A stretch of 48,903 nt of DNA from JBAXBF01 sp034429745 (GCA_034429745.1 DAOUFY010000059.1:1-48903); one strand, 5' to 3'. Shown: positions 17,002 to 26,225, counted from the first letter of the stretch. Translations and numbers: made by a program. Notes: generated by a model not told the origin, from the letters alone.

Positions 17002-17598
17002 ATGGATGAGAATGCAAATGAAAAAGTCGAGGTGATCATAGACAGCATCCGAGTAAGCTTGATGTCTCAGCAAAGAATCGTCATGCTAAAGGACGTCAAG
17101 AAGGAGCGCTACTTGCCGATTTGGATCGGTGTTCCTGAAGCAGAGTCCATTGTCATTGCGTTACAGGAAGTGGAAGTTGTGCGTCCATTAACTCATGACT
17201 TGTTAAAAAAGGTTTTTGATGCATTAAATGCAGAGATTCTGCGCGTTGAAGTAACTGCGTTGAACGATGATATCTATTATGGCAATATTGTAACGCGTCA
17301 TGATCAAGAGGTGATTAATATTGATGCACGCCCTTCTGATGCGTTGGCTTTGGCAGTGAGGGCAAATGTTCCAATTTATGTAGATAAAAGAGTCTTTGAA
17401 GTTGCCGGGGTGATACCGGATGAAGACATAAGATCAGCTCAACCTAAAACAACGGTGCTGAAGGAAACTGAATTGGAGGAACCAACAGAACCTTTAGAAG
17501 CTGAACCATCCGAAGACCGCTTGTCTGTATTTAAAGATTTTATCGAAAAGTTGGATTTAGATAATTTGGATTCATCAGAAGAAGAACATCCAGAGTAA
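17002..17598 (+). CDS. Bifunctional nuclease (BFN/DUF151) domain protein
   Basis: 198 residues. The N-terminal 140 residues match the BFN/DUF151 family, with YLPIWIGVPEAESIVIAL, RPLTHDLL and the conserved NIDARPSDALALAVR. Family members have been reported with nuclease activity, but most are uncharacterised. The C-terminal 55 residues are acidic and probably disordered (EEPTEPLEAEPSEDR). The ATG follows AAGGAGAGG. It is upstream of dnaB on the same strand, about 76 nt apart, and may share transcription with the replication genes. Confidence 0.85.
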   Translation: MDENANEKVEVIIDSIRVSLMSQQRIVMLKDVKKERYLPIWIGVPEAESIVIALQEVEVVRPLTHDLLKKVFDALNAEILRVEVTALNDDIYYGNIVTRHDQEVINIDARPSDALALAVRANVPIYVDKRVFEVAGVIPDEDIRSAQPKTTVLKETELEEPTEPLEAEPSEDRLSVFKDFIEKLDLDNLDSSEEEHPE

Positions 17599-17674
17599 TG
17601 AATATTAGAGCAGTAGGATTTAGGAATTGCTTTTGCAGATGGATCTCATCATGAAAGGAATGGTTTAGCAACCT

Positions 17675-19039
17675 ATGAGCACTGCTGAAAATCAAGTTGG
17701 CGGAACGGAAACACTCCCGCATAGCCGGGAAGCAGAAGAGGCAGTGCTGGGGGCAATTCTGATCAATCCGCAAGTATATTATGATATAGCACCATACCTA
17801 ACGGTAGAAGATTTTTTCATTCGTCGAAATGGCTATATTTGGCAGGCTATAACCCGCCTGATGGAAAGAAATGTACCCATTGATCTTCTTACTGTAAATG
17901 AAGAGCTAGAACAAATGGGGTTGCTGACGGAAGTCGGCGGCCCGGCGTATTTAAGCATGCTGGTCAACAATGTACCGACTACGCTGCATGCTGAAGCTTA
18001 TGCAAAAATTATGGTCGAATCCGCCGTACGGCGACGTATGCTGCAAGCTGCTAATGAAATTGCCAAGTTAGCATTCAGCTCAGATATCAGTGTGGAAACA
18101 GCAATGGATGAAGCGGCTAAAGCTGTTTTCAATGTGGGGGAAGGACGCATTAAAAGTGAGCTCAAGCCTATCTCGGAAGTCGTATCGGAATATGACCGCC
18201 ATATCAGTGCTTTGGTTAGGCGGGGAAATGAAGCTTATGGGGTATTGACCGGCTTCATAGACTTGGATAGGCTGCTGATTGGCATGCAGCCGTCAGATTT
18301 TCTTATCATTGCTGGGCGGCCAGGTCAAGGGAAGACTGGGTTTTTAATCTCCGTTGCCAAGAACGCTGCCCAAATGTACAATAAGCATGTTGCCATATTC
18401 TCATTGGAAATGTCAAATGAACAATTGGTTCAAAGGCTTATTGCCCAAGAGACGGGTATTGATTCTCAGCGATTGAGAACTGGAAAGCTTCAGGATGATG
18501 AGTGGGAATTATTTTATCAAGCTTGCGCCTCTTTGAGCAAAACATATGTATTTTTAGATGATACTCCCGCTATTACGCCTATGCAAATGAGGACAAAATG
18601 CCGTCGCTTACACCTTGAGTATAATTTGGATTTAATAGTAGTAGATTATATCCAACTAATGACTACAGGCAGGCGGGTGGACAATCGAGTCCAAGAAGTA
18701 TCTGAGATTTCGCGCCAATTGAAGAGTCTTGCCCGGGAACTCAATGTGCCGGTGCTTGCAGCTGCGCAGCTCTCGCGAGCAGTTGAACAACGCGCGGATA
18801 AGCAGCCGGTACTCTCCGATTTACGCGAATCGGGCTCTTTAGAGCAAGATGCTGATGTTGTTATGTTTATTTACCGACCAGATGCTTATGATAAAGAAAG
18901 TGCTACGCCAAATTTAGCTAAAATTTTGGTTGCAAAGCATCGCAATGGACCAACAGGCAGTATTGATTTAGTATTTCGTTCCAAATTGGCGAAATTCGAA
19001 AATGCAGTTACGCGCCATATTGATTTATCCGCTTTATAA
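17675..19039 (+). CDS. dnaB: Replicative DNA helicase
   Basis: Hexameric 5'-3' helicase of the replication fork. Residues 14-115 form the helical N-terminal domain (LPHSREAEEAVLGAIL). The RecA-like domain follows, with Walker A GRPGQGKTG (214-222), ALF-type segment IFSLEMSNEQLVQRL, Walker B IVVDYIQLM and LSDLRESGSLEQDADVV. At 454 residues it is full length with no intein. The SD is not obvious (AAAGGA lies 18 nt upstream). The DnaD-like gene starts 3 nt after the stop. Confidence 0.97.
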   Translation: MSTAENQVGGTETLPHSREAEEAVLGAILINPQVYYDIAPYLTVEDFFIRRNGYIWQAITRLMERNVPIDLLTVNEELEQMGLLTEVGGPAYLSMLVNNVPTTLHAEAYAKIMVESAVRRRMLQAANEIAKLAFSSDISVETAMDEAAKAVFNVGEGRIKSELKPISEVVSEYDRHISALVRRGNEAYGVLTGFIDLDRLLIGMQPSDFLIIAGRPGQGKTGFLISVAKNAAQMYNKHVAIFSLEMSNEQLVQRLIAQETGIDSQRLRTGKLQDDEWELFYQACASLSKTYVFLDDTPAITPMQMRTKCRRLHLEYNLDLIVVDYIQLMTTGRRVDNRVQEVSEISRQLKSLARELNVPVLAAAQLSRAVEQRADKQPVLSDLRESGSLEQDADVVMFIYRPDAYDKESATPNLAKILVAKHRNGPTGSIDLVFRSKLAKFENAVTRHIDLSAL

Positions 19040-19042
19040 GAG

Positions 19043-19723
19043 ATGAAATTTAGCGGCTTTCCTTCTGGCAGGTTAACTTTTATTCGTTTGCCGGAGTTAT
19101 TCTTCACTGAAATATTACCTAAAATCCAAAGTCTTGAGGAATTGAAGCTGTTATTATATTTCTTTTGGCGCATGGAAAAAGCAGAAGGCACGTTTCGTTA
19201 CTTGATGAAACAAGATTTTTTAGAGGATGCTCAATTTATGGCAGGAATGGGAGAAACACCTGCAGAAGCTGAAAGTGTTCTTGATAAGAGTTTGCAGCAG
19301 TGTTTGGATGATGGTTTACTGCTCAGCATAGAGACAGAATTAGGGGGAAGTTTTCATCGGTTTTATTTTCTCAACTCACCGAAAGGACGGGCAGCAGTAG
19401 ATGCCTTTAATCGCGGGGATTGGAAACCAACAGGGGATCGCCATGCACCTATTACGTTGGATTTGGCAAAGCCTACAATTTTCCGCTTGTATGAAGAGAA
19501 CATTGGTCCTTTAACACCAATGCTAGCTGAGATGTTGAAAGAGGCTGAAGACCTATACCCGCAGGAATGGATTGAAGAAGCTTTTGAACTTGCTATTGCT
19601 AGCAATGTGCGCAGTTGGCGTTATATAGAGAAAATATTAAGAAATTGGAAGGAAAGGGGTCGCGATGACCGAAACACTTGGAGAGATACTGAAAAATACC
19701 GTAGGAGATACACCCAGAGATAA
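19043..19723 (+). CDS. DnaD/DnaB-like primosomal domain protein
   Basis: 226 residues. The C-terminal part (about 145-210) shows the DnaD/DnaB_2 fold signature: IFRLYEENIGPLTPMLAEML, followed by WIEEAFELAIASNVRSWRYI and ILRNWKERG. In Firmicutes such proteins help load the replicative helicase at origins. The N-terminal 140 residues look like a winged-helix-type domain (FPSGRLTFIRLPELFFTEIL). It lies 3 nt after dnaB, and its last 59 nt overlap the following AAA+ gene in another frame. Confidence 0.88.
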   Translation: MKFSGFPSGRLTFIRLPELFFTEILPKIQSLEELKLLLYFFWRMEKAEGTFRYLMKQDFLEDAQFMAGMGETPAEAESVLDKSLQQCLDDGLLLSIETELGGSFHRFYFLNSPKGRAAVDAFNRGDWKPTGDRHAPITLDLAKPTIFRLYEENIGPLTPMLAEMLKEAEDLYPQEWIEEAFELAIASNVRSWRYIEKILRNWKERGRDDRNTWRDTEKYRRRYTQR

Positions 19724-21113
19724 CTTATCCCAAACACAAGCTGTGTATCAATCGGATTTGCCTGGCGACCCGCAGTGCCCGATATGTCAGGGGGTTGGAT
19801 ATTTGCGAGAAGATGTGCCTTTAGGACACCCTGATTTCGGTAAAGTAAAGCCGTGTCAGTGCTTGAAGCGCGTAATACAGGCTCGAATGCAGCAACGGCT
19901 TTATCAATTCAGTCATTTGGAACGGTTGAAGGATAAAACTTTTGAAAATTTTTTACCACGCGGCAAAATTGGGTTAGCTGATGCCCAAGCTGATTCATTG
20001 GAACGCGCATACCACCATGCTTTGCAGTATGCGCATAGTTTACAAGGCTGGCTGCTTATTCAAGGCAGATATGGATGCGGAAAAACACATCTAGCAGCTG
20101 CTATTGCCAACTACATTGTTGGACTTGGGATTCCTACATTGTTTATCACTGTTCCGGATTTATTGGATTCCTTGCGCTATTCCTACAGCGACCCGGATAT
20201 TACTTTTGAAGAGCAGTTTGAGCAAGTACGCCAGGTAGATTTGCTGGTGCTGGATGATTTTGGAACTCAGAATGCCACTCCTTGGGCTCAGGAAAAGTTA
20301 TTTCAGTTAATTAACTATCGCTATATCAATCAATTGCCTTTGGTTGTAACCACCAATTTGACTTGGGAAGCCATTGATGGACGCATTCGTTCGCGATTAA
20401 AAGATCCAGATCTGGTTACGAGGGTAACAATTATAGCGCCGGATTTTAGAAACGCGGAAGATGACAAAGGGCAGCCTGAAATCTCATCGTTGGACTTATT
20501 AGCAAACCGCACTTTTGGCAACTTCACTGATCGGAGGAGTGAAATGCTGCCAAAAGAGCATCAGCAAAGTCTGGACTATGCTTTTCAGCAAGCAAGGACT
20601 TTTGCTGAAGAACCACATGGCTGGCTTATTTTCATAGGTGGAAATGGTTGTGGAAAGACACACCTTGCAGCTAGCATAGCTAATTTCCGCACGAGTAAGG
20701 GCTTCCCTCCGGTTTTTATTCAGATGGCGGATTTGCTCGATCACTTGCGTTCCACTTTTGCTCCAACAAGTGTTGTGCGATTTGACCAAGTTTTTGAGGA
20801 AGTGCGCAGTACCGACTTGCTGATCCTTGATGATTTATTCACCACCTCTATGTCTCCTTGGGCGCGAGAAAAACTTTACCAAATTATTGATTACCGCTAT
20901 TTTGCGGAATTGCCAACAGTCATTACTAGTGCTGAGGATATGGAGCGAATGGATATGCGTATTCGCAGTCGCTTTAATGATTTAAGGTTGTGCAAAGTAG
21001 TGCATATCCTAGCCCCGGCATACAGGGGAAACCAGAGTCAAAACATTTCGAAAACTGATAAGTCTTCAAAATCATCTAAAAAATATTTCAAAAATGATAG
21101 TATGAGCTTATGA
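19665..21113 (+). CDS. Helicase loader with two tandem DnaC/DnaI-type AAA+ modules
   Basis: 482 residues, twice the usual DnaC size. A zinc-finger-like N-terminus (C38, C41, C64, C66; CPIC and CQC) resembles DnaI. Two homologous ATPase modules follow. Module 1 (about 90-260) has TFENF, Walker A GRYGCGKTH (134-142), Walker B LLVLDDFG (193-200) and RIRSRL (240-245). Module 2 (about 281-450) has TFGNF, Walker A GGNGCGKTH (325-333), Walker B LLILDDLF (385-392) and RIRSRF (432-437). Both keep the candidate Arg-finger region, so both may hydrolyse ATP. The tail is Ser/Lys-rich. The start at 19665 is supported by GGAAAGGGG and implies a 59-nt overlap with the DnaD-like gene. The likely role is loading DnaB onto DNA. 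Confidence 0.88.
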   Translation: MTETLGEILKNTVGDTPRDNLSQTQAVYQSDLPGDPQCPICQGVGYLREDVPLGHPDFGKVKPCQCLKRVIQARMQQRLYQFSHLERLKDKTFENFLPRGKIGLADAQADSLERAYHHALQYAHSLQGWLLIQGRYGCGKTHLAAAIANYIVGLGIPTLFITVPDLLDSLRYSYSDPDITFEEQFEQVRQVDLLVLDDFGTQNATPWAQEKLFQLINYRYINQLPLVVTTNLTWEAIDGRIRSRLKDPDLVTRVTIIAPDFRNAEDDKGQPEISSLDLLANRTFGNFTDRRSEMLPKEHQQSLDYAFQQARTFAEEPHGWLIFIGGNGCGKTHLAASIANFRTSKGFPPVFIQMADLLDHLRSTFAPTSVVRFDQVFEEVRSTDLLILDDLFTTSMSPWAREKLYQIIDYRYFAELPTVITSAEDMERMDMRIRSRFNDLRLCKVVHILAPAYRGNQSQNISKTDKSSKSSKKYFKNDSMSL

Positions 21114-21130
21114 AGCGTGGATAAGGTGAT

Positions 21131-21931
21131 ATGGTGGATTCCTATTTAGTTGAGCCAAATTCAAAGATACGTCTATCGAAGATTGATCCCCAAGGAGATT
21201 CTGATCAAAACAAGGAAGCAGTAGAAAAGAGGCTGCTTGAACTCAACAAAGAGCTAGAGGAACTTCAAGAGGCATTGTATGCGCAGCAAAAACATAAGGT
21301 GCTGATCATCTTGCAGGGGATGGACACAAGTGGTAAAGATGGTGTGATCCGGCATGTATTTGAAGGAGTTAACCCGCAAGGAGTACGAGTAGCTAGCTTT
21401 AAGCAGCCAACCCAAGAAGAATTAGCGCATGATTATTTATGGCGAATTCATAAGCAGGTGCCAGCGAAAGGAGAAATGGTTATTTTTAATCGCAGCCATT
21501 ACGAGGATGTATTGATTGTGCGAGTGCATGGCTTAGTTGCAGAACATGTATGGAAAAGGCGGTATGACCAAATTAATTCCTTTGAAAAAATGCTTTGGGA
21601 AGAGGGAACGACGATACTCAAGTTCTTTTTGCATATAGATAAAGAAGAACAAAAGCGACGGCTTCAAGCGCGCTTGGAAGATAGAAAAAAACAATGGAAG
21701 TTTAATACAGCAGACTTAAAGGAACGCGAATATTGGGAAGACTATCAAGCAGCTTATGAGGATGTGCTAAATAAAACAAGTACGGAATATGCTCCATGGT
21801 ATATTATTCCTTCAAATAAGAAATGGCTGCGAAACGCGATCATTGCTGAACTTATTGTCAGCCGGCTAAAGAAGCTTGATATTGAGTATCCAAAACCTGA
21901 AGAAGATTTATCAGGAATTGTGGTTAAGTAG
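21131..21931 (+). CDS. Polyphosphate kinase 2 family nucleotide phosphotransferase
   Basis: 266 residues. PPK2 enzymes move phosphate between polyphosphate and nucleoside mono- or diphosphates. Motifs are Walker A GMDTSGKDG (63-71), the segment GVNPQGVRVASFKQPTQEE, Walker B FNRSHYEDVLIVRVH and the lid RRLQARLEDRKKQWKFN. A single PPK2 domain with this sequence resembles the polyP:AMP/ADP phosphotransferase groups (PPK2_rel_1), so ATP or ADP regeneration from polyphosphate is the likely direction. It starts 17 nt after the loader gene, behind AAGGTGAT. Confidence 0.9.
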   Translation: MVDSYLVEPNSKIRLSKIDPQGDSDQNKEAVEKRLLELNKELEELQEALYAQQKHKVLIILQGMDTSGKDGVIRHVFEGVNPQGVRVASFKQPTQEELAHDYLWRIHKQVPAKGEMVIFNRSHYEDVLIVRVHGLVAEHVWKRRYDQINSFEKMLWEEGTTILKFFLHIDKEEQKRRLQARLEDRKKQWKFNTADLKEREYWEDYQAAYEDVLNKTSTEYAPWYIIPSNKKWLRNAIIAELIVSRLKKLDIEYPKPEEDLSGIVVK

Positions 21932-21988
21932 ATTTTGTTTTGTGCTATTCATAAAGCCCAAGTTACAAGAATTAATGAGGGACAAGCA

Positions 21989-22879
21989 GTGACTAGAGGC
22001 ACAACTACAAGTCCTTTCGGAACAGTTGGCAGAATAAATCACGATTCAACTGCATATTATCGCTCGAGAATGAATGTGGATTTGCAAATCGGGGAAGATC
22101 AACCACAAATTGAACAGCAAATACCACAAGAATTGAAGAATAAGTTAATCCTTAGTAGTTCAGAAAACATGAAAGAACTGCCAAATTGTTGCATTCATTT
22201 AATGGTTACTTCGCCGCCCTATAATGCTATGAAGGAGTATGATAAAGACTTATCGCTTGATGAGTACTTGCAATTATTAAGGAATGTTTTTACAGAAACC
22301 TATCGGGTGTTAGTGAATGGGGGGCGAGCGTGTGTAAATGTTGCCAATTTGGGTAGAAAGCCATATATCCCATTGTCGGATTATATATCCAAGATTATGC
22401 TTGAGATTGGTTTTGTCATGAGGGGAGAAATAATATGGAATAAGGGGGCAGGAGCCGGTGTGTCTATGGCTTGGGGAAGCTGGCAATCAGCTTCCAATCC
22501 TGTCTTGAGGGATGTCCACGAGTATATATTGGTGTTTTCCAAGGGTTCTTTCACACGAAAGAAACCTAAAGACAAGAATAATACCATCACAAAAGAGCAA
22601 TTTATGGAATGGACAAAATCAGTCTGGACGATGAGCCCTGAGTCGGCAAAAAAAATAGGTCATGCGGCGCCATTTCCAATTGAACTGCCTTTGCGGTTGA
22701 TACAATTATATACATTCACAGATGATACCGTATTAGACCCATTCATGGGAAGCGGCACAACTGCCATCGCAGCGTTGGAGACAGAGCGCAATTTTATTGG
22801 GTATGAAATAAACCCCGATTATATTCGCTTAGCTGAAGAAAGAATTGCAAAATATCTGAATCAAAGTGATAAAAATTGA
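21989..22879 (+). CDS. Solitary DNA methyltransferase, probably N4-cytosine type
   Basis: 296 residues. Motif IV TSPPYNAMKEYDKD precedes motif I DPFMGSGTTAIAALETER, the beta-class order. TSPPY favours N4-cytosine methylation over N6-adenine, but this is not certain. The GTG at 21989 is chosen because TGAGG lies 8 nt upstream and the conserved INHDSTAYYRSRM segment must be included; a TTG at 21935 is also possible. No restriction endonuclease or specificity gene is adjacent, so it may act in regulation or protection. Confidence 0.85.
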   Translation: MTRGTTTSPFGTVGRINHDSTAYYRSRMNVDLQIGEDQPQIEQQIPQELKNKLILSSSENMKELPNCCIHLMVTSPPYNAMKEYDKDLSLDEYLQLLRNVFTETYRVLVNGGRACVNVANLGRKPYIPLSDYISKIMLEIGFVMRGEIIWNKGAGAGVSMAWGSWQSASNPVLRDVHEYILVFSKGSFTRKKPKDKNNTITKEQFMEWTKSVWTMSPESAKKIGHAAPFPIELPLRLIQLYTFTDDTVLDPFMGSGTTAIAALETERNFIGYEINPDYIRLAEERIAKYLNQSDKN

Positions 22880-22925
22880 ATTGCCTGGCATGAATTCTTC
22901 CAACCATTTTTCCTTTGGGTTATCA

Positions 22926-22934
22926 TGTTATAAT
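22926..22934 (+). promoter_or_regulatory. Extended -10 promoter of the NAD-salvage genes
   Basis: TGTTATAAT gives TGn and a consensus -10 (22929-22934), 120 nt before the nicotinamidase-like ATG. The -35 region is poor. The remaining leader to 23054 contains no clear structure. Confidence 0.5.
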
Positions 22935-23054
22935 ATATAAAATAATAGCCATTCAATTGAATCTTTTTGCAAAGCTGTTTAAGATGTTTTCGGTATAAAG
23001 AGAAGATTTCTATCGCAGCAATAGAAATATATTCACTTGAGGAGTAGTACGGTT

Positions 23055-24062
23055 ATGGATAGACTTCCAATTCCAAGCTTTTTTCAACCACAGAAAGTTG
23101 GCGAATTGTGGAAAGTACCTTACCAGGAGCGTGAGGAAGAAGCAAGGCAGTGGGCAAGCAGATATGGGATAAAGCCCGCAATAGAAGACAAACATCGCAT
23201 AGGATTGCTGCTGGTGGATGTGCAAAATACATTCTGTTTGCCCGGCTTTGAATTGTATGTGGGCGGCAGATCCGGCACTGGAGCAGTTGATGACAACCGC
23301 CGTTTATGCGAGTTCATTTATCAGCACCTCCATCAATTGACTGAGATTATCATTACGATGGATACTCATCAAGCAATGCAAATATTTCATGCGATATTTT
23401 TAGTGGATAGGAATGGCAATCACCCAGCGGCTTATTCGATTATTTCTTATGAAGATATTCAGCAGGGCAAATGGAACATTAACCCCGCTGTTTGCACCTT
23501 GCTAAAGATTAATGAAGAACAGGCAAAGGAATATCTGCTCCACTATACTAAATCATTGGCTAAAAAAGGCAAATATCAATTGACTATCTGGCCTTACCAT
23601 GCCATGCTGGGCAGCATTGGTCATGCTTTGGTGCCTGCCATCGAAGAAGCCGTATTCTTTCATACTGTGGCACGCTACAGTCAGCCAACACTGTTGCTGA
23701 AAGGTGATCAGCCTTTAACAGAGCATTATTCTATTGTGGGTCCTGAGGTGCTTACTTTTGCAGATGGGAAAAGATTGGCAAAGAAAAGCATGGCAATTTT
23801 ACAAAAATTACGGGAATTGGACGTTCTATTCATTGCAGGACAAGCAAAAAGTCATTGTGTAGCTTGGACAGTGGAAGACATCATTGCCCAAATTCGACAT
23901 ACAAAAGAGTTGGAGTTGCTTAAAAAGATTTACTTGTTAGAGGATTGTGCCTCCCCAGTGGTTATAGAAGGTGTAGTGGATTATACCAGTGAAGCCGATG
24001 CAGCATATCAGCGTTTTGCTGAAGCTGGGCTGAATGTTATTACTTCGGATAAGTGGTTGTAA
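23055..24062 (+). CDS. Nicotinamidase-like isochorismatase-family hydrolase
   Basis: 335 residues from the ATG at 23055 (GAGGAG upstream). The cysteine-hydrolase catalytic set can be followed: Asp55 in LLLVDVQNTF, Lys216 in LLLKGDQP and Cys268 in AKSHCVAWTV. The metal ligands of nicotinamidases are also there: D103 and H105 in MDTHQ and H182 in WPYH. It is over 100 residues longer than typical PncA, with an N-terminal extension of about 45 residues and a helical insert (about 135-170). Nicotinamidase activity (nicotinamide to nicotinate) is inferred from these residues and from the nicotinate phosphoribosyltransferase gene next door. Confidence 0.82.
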   Translation: MDRLPIPSFFQPQKVGELWKVPYQEREEEARQWASRYGIKPAIEDKHRIGLLLVDVQNTFCLPGFELYVGGRSGTGAVDDNRRLCEFIYQHLHQLTEIIITMDTHQAMQIFHAIFLVDRNGNHPAAYSIISYEDIQQGKWNINPAVCTLLKINEEQAKEYLLHYTKSLAKKGKYQLTIWPYHAMLGSIGHALVPAIEEAVFFHTVARYSQPTLLLKGDQPLTEHYSIVGPEVLTFADGKRLAKKSMAILQKLRELDVLFIAGQAKSHCVAWTVEDIIAQIRHTKELELLKKIYLLEDCASPVVIEGVVDYTSEADAAYQRFAEAGLNVITSDKWL

Positions 24063-24097
24063 ATTATTATGTTATATCTGGAAGGAAATGATTAAGA

Positions 24098-25450
24098 ATG
24101 AGCATTTTTGATGGAAAACGCCTTCCCAGTGATGTGTTCAAGCTCGATGTAGAACGGATGCGCCGCGGTTGGTATTCAGATAAATATTTTGAAAATATTA
24201 TGCGCATGCTTACGAGACTTTCGGAAGACGGTTATGTCTTTCCAAAATCAAGCAAGTACTATCCTAAAAAATACCTACAGGAGAAAATACTTACAGGGGA
24301 TATTGAGGTAGAAATGCAATGGTTCACCCGTCGTCCAGGTACTACAGTGGTTGTCGGGGTGGATAAAGCACTTGCCATGCTACGGCACTGCACTGGCTAT
24401 TGGGATGGAGATCGCTTTATCAATACATGGCATGAACTTGAAGTTTGGGCGGTGCATGATGGAGATTTGGTGCATTACTACGGTGATCCTAAGCAGGTTC
24501 AACCGGTTATAAGGGTTCGGGGCAGATATCGTGATTTTGCCTTACTGGAAACTCCAACATTAGGTATTCTTACCCGCGCCAGCCGGATTGCGACCAATGT
24601 CTATGAAACTCAAATTGCCGCTCGAGGCAAGCCATTGCTGTTCTTTCCGGCACGCTTTGATGTCCATGAAGTGCAGGCAGCTGATGGTTATGCTTATAAT
24701 ATCGCAGTTCAACGGTTTAATGCAGATTTTGAAAAAAAATTGGGACCTTTTGTGTCAACAGATGCTCAAGGCGATTGGTGGGGCGGAGCAGGCGGAGGAA
24801 CTGTTGCTCACGCTGCGATCGCTTGCTTTTTAGGTGATACAGCTGAGGCTATGCTAGCTTTTTCGCGTACATTGCCTGCTAAAATTCCGCGTATTGCTTT
24901 GGTGGATTTTAATAATGATTGTGTAAGGGATTCGCTTGAGGTTTGCCAAGCAATGTTTGCTGAATATCGGCGCTGCATTGAAGAAGGAAACCTTGAGGAA
25001 GCAGAGAAATATAAACTCTATGGGGTAAGATTGGACACAGCCAATAGCATTCGAGATGTGTCCTTGCCGCCATTAGGAGATCCTAATTTGGATTTGGGCG
25101 TCAACCCGCGTCTCGTGTTTGTAGTACGCCAAGCGTTGGATAAAGCCTGGCAGGATTGGAATTTATGTGGTGAGTGGCTTGATATCGCAATCCAATATTG
25201 CAAGAAAGTAAAAATTATTGTCTCTGGAGGTTTTAATCCGGAAAAGATCCGCAACTTTGAAAAGTTGGGTGTGCCAGTAGATATTTATGCAGTCGGGTCT
25301 TCGTTGTTTGACAACCATGGCTCAACGGTAACAGACTATACGGCTGATGTAGTGCGCGTAAAGGTAAATGGAGAATGGCTGGACATGGCTAAAGTGGGCC
25401 GTGCACCAGGTGAAAACCCCAATTTGCAATTAGTAACAAATTATGAATAG
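24098..25450 (+). CDS. Nicotinate phosphoribosyltransferase
   Basis: Joins nicotinate and PRPP to form nicotinate mononucleotide, the committed step of NAD salvage. The 450-residue protein has the features of the type-II PRTase fold: FTRRPGTTVVVGVDKAL, ETPTLGILTRASRIATNVYE, GVRLDTANSIRD, KIIVSGGFNPEKIRNFE and DIYAVGSSL. It starts 36 nt after the nicotinamidase-like gene. The SD is GGAAGG upstream of the ATG. Confidence 0.93.
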   Translation: MSIFDGKRLPSDVFKLDVERMRRGWYSDKYFENIMRMLTRLSEDGYVFPKSSKYYPKKYLQEKILTGDIEVEMQWFTRRPGTTVVVGVDKALAMLRHCTGYWDGDRFINTWHELEVWAVHDGDLVHYYGDPKQVQPVIRVRGRYRDFALLETPTLGILTRASRIATNVYETQIAARGKPLLFFPARFDVHEVQAADGYAYNIAVQRFNADFEKKLGPFVSTDAQGDWWGGAGGGTVAHAAIACFLGDTAEAMLAFSRTLPAKIPRIALVDFNNDCVRDSLEVCQAMFAEYRRCIEEGNLEEAEKYKLYGVRLDTANSIRDVSLPPLGDPNLDLGVNPRLVFVVRQALDKAWQDWNLCGEWLDIAIQYCKKVKIIVSGGFNPEKIRNFEKLGVPVDIYAVGSSLFDNHGSTVTDYTADVVRVKVNGEWLDMAKVGRAPGENPNLQLVTNYE

Positions 25451-25474
25451 GAATAGAAATGGAGGAATGAGAGA

Positions 25475-26203
25475 ATGAGAGTACTTGAACGCATTCTAGA
25501 GAGTTTACCAAAAGAAAAAACGGCGATTTCTCACGTTATGGTTGGGGCGCATTGGACATTAGTTTGCAGTCGTTTTTGCGGGCTTGCTAGCACTCTGCTG
25601 CCGGATGAACCGCATGGCAGCAGCTCGGTGCGTGATGTAGGTAAACTGCACTTGAAGGACGCTCAAGAACTGGCTGGCTGGGCGCTTTCAAGGAATGTGC
25701 TCGAAGCAAGCATTGGTATGGCAGCCATCAATTCGCTATTGGAAGTAGATGAGGCTAATACGGTTCAGGGTGATGCACTTGAGATCCTGGTGGAAAAGGG
25801 AGCTGGTAAAAACATTGCCATTGTGGGACATTTTCCTTTTATCCCAAAGTTGAAACCGATTGCCAATGAGATATGGGTGATAGAACAGAAGCCGACATTG
25901 AATGAGGTTGATGCAAGACAGGCTGCAAAGATCCTCTATAAAACTGATGTGGCAGTGATAACCGGCACGACTCTCATTAACCATACATTTGAAGAGCTGC
26001 TCTCCTACTGCGCCAAAGATGCCTTTATTATGATTTTAGGTCCTTCGACCCCGCTGACGCCATTGCTATTTGATTTTGGTGTGGATATGATTTCCGGCGT
26101 GAGAGTTGTTGAGCCGCAAGAAGCTATGCTGACAGTACAACAAGGTGCTATTTTCCCACAGATCAATGGGGTGCAGAGATTGACCTTGATGAAAAAAGAT
26201 TGA
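25475..26203 (+). CDS. DUF364/DUF4213 Rossmann-like protein
   Basis: 242 residues. The C-terminal half fits the DUF364 Rossmann-like domain, with NIAIVGHFPFIPKLK, the motif AVITGTTLINHTFEELL and MILGPSTPLTPLLFDFGVD. The N-terminal part fits DUF4213, which precedes DUF364 in many proteins. Members have been proposed to bind or chelate metals, without firm proof. It starts 25 nt after the phosphoribosyltransferase gene (SD GGAGGAATGAG), so a link to NAD or metal metabolism is possible but untested. Confidence 0.82.
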   Translation: MRVLERILESLPKEKTAISHVMVGAHWTLVCSRFCGLASTLLPDEPHGSSSVRDVGKLHLKDAQELAGWALSRNVLEASIGMAAINSLLEVDEANTVQGDALEILVEKGAGKNIAIVGHFPFIPKLKPIANEIWVIEQKPTLNEVDARQAAKILYKTDVAVITGTTLINHTFEELLSYCAKDAFIMILGPSTPLTPLLFDFGVDMISGVRVVEPQEAMLTVQQGAIFPQINGVQRLTLMKKD

Positions 26204-26225
26204 TTGTATTTTTTACTGGAAAAAA

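Noticed and set aside
17651..17668. Five-codon ORF (MKGMV) just upstream of dnaB as a leader peptide
   Set aside because: Too short to judge, with no SD or associated hairpin; expected by chance.
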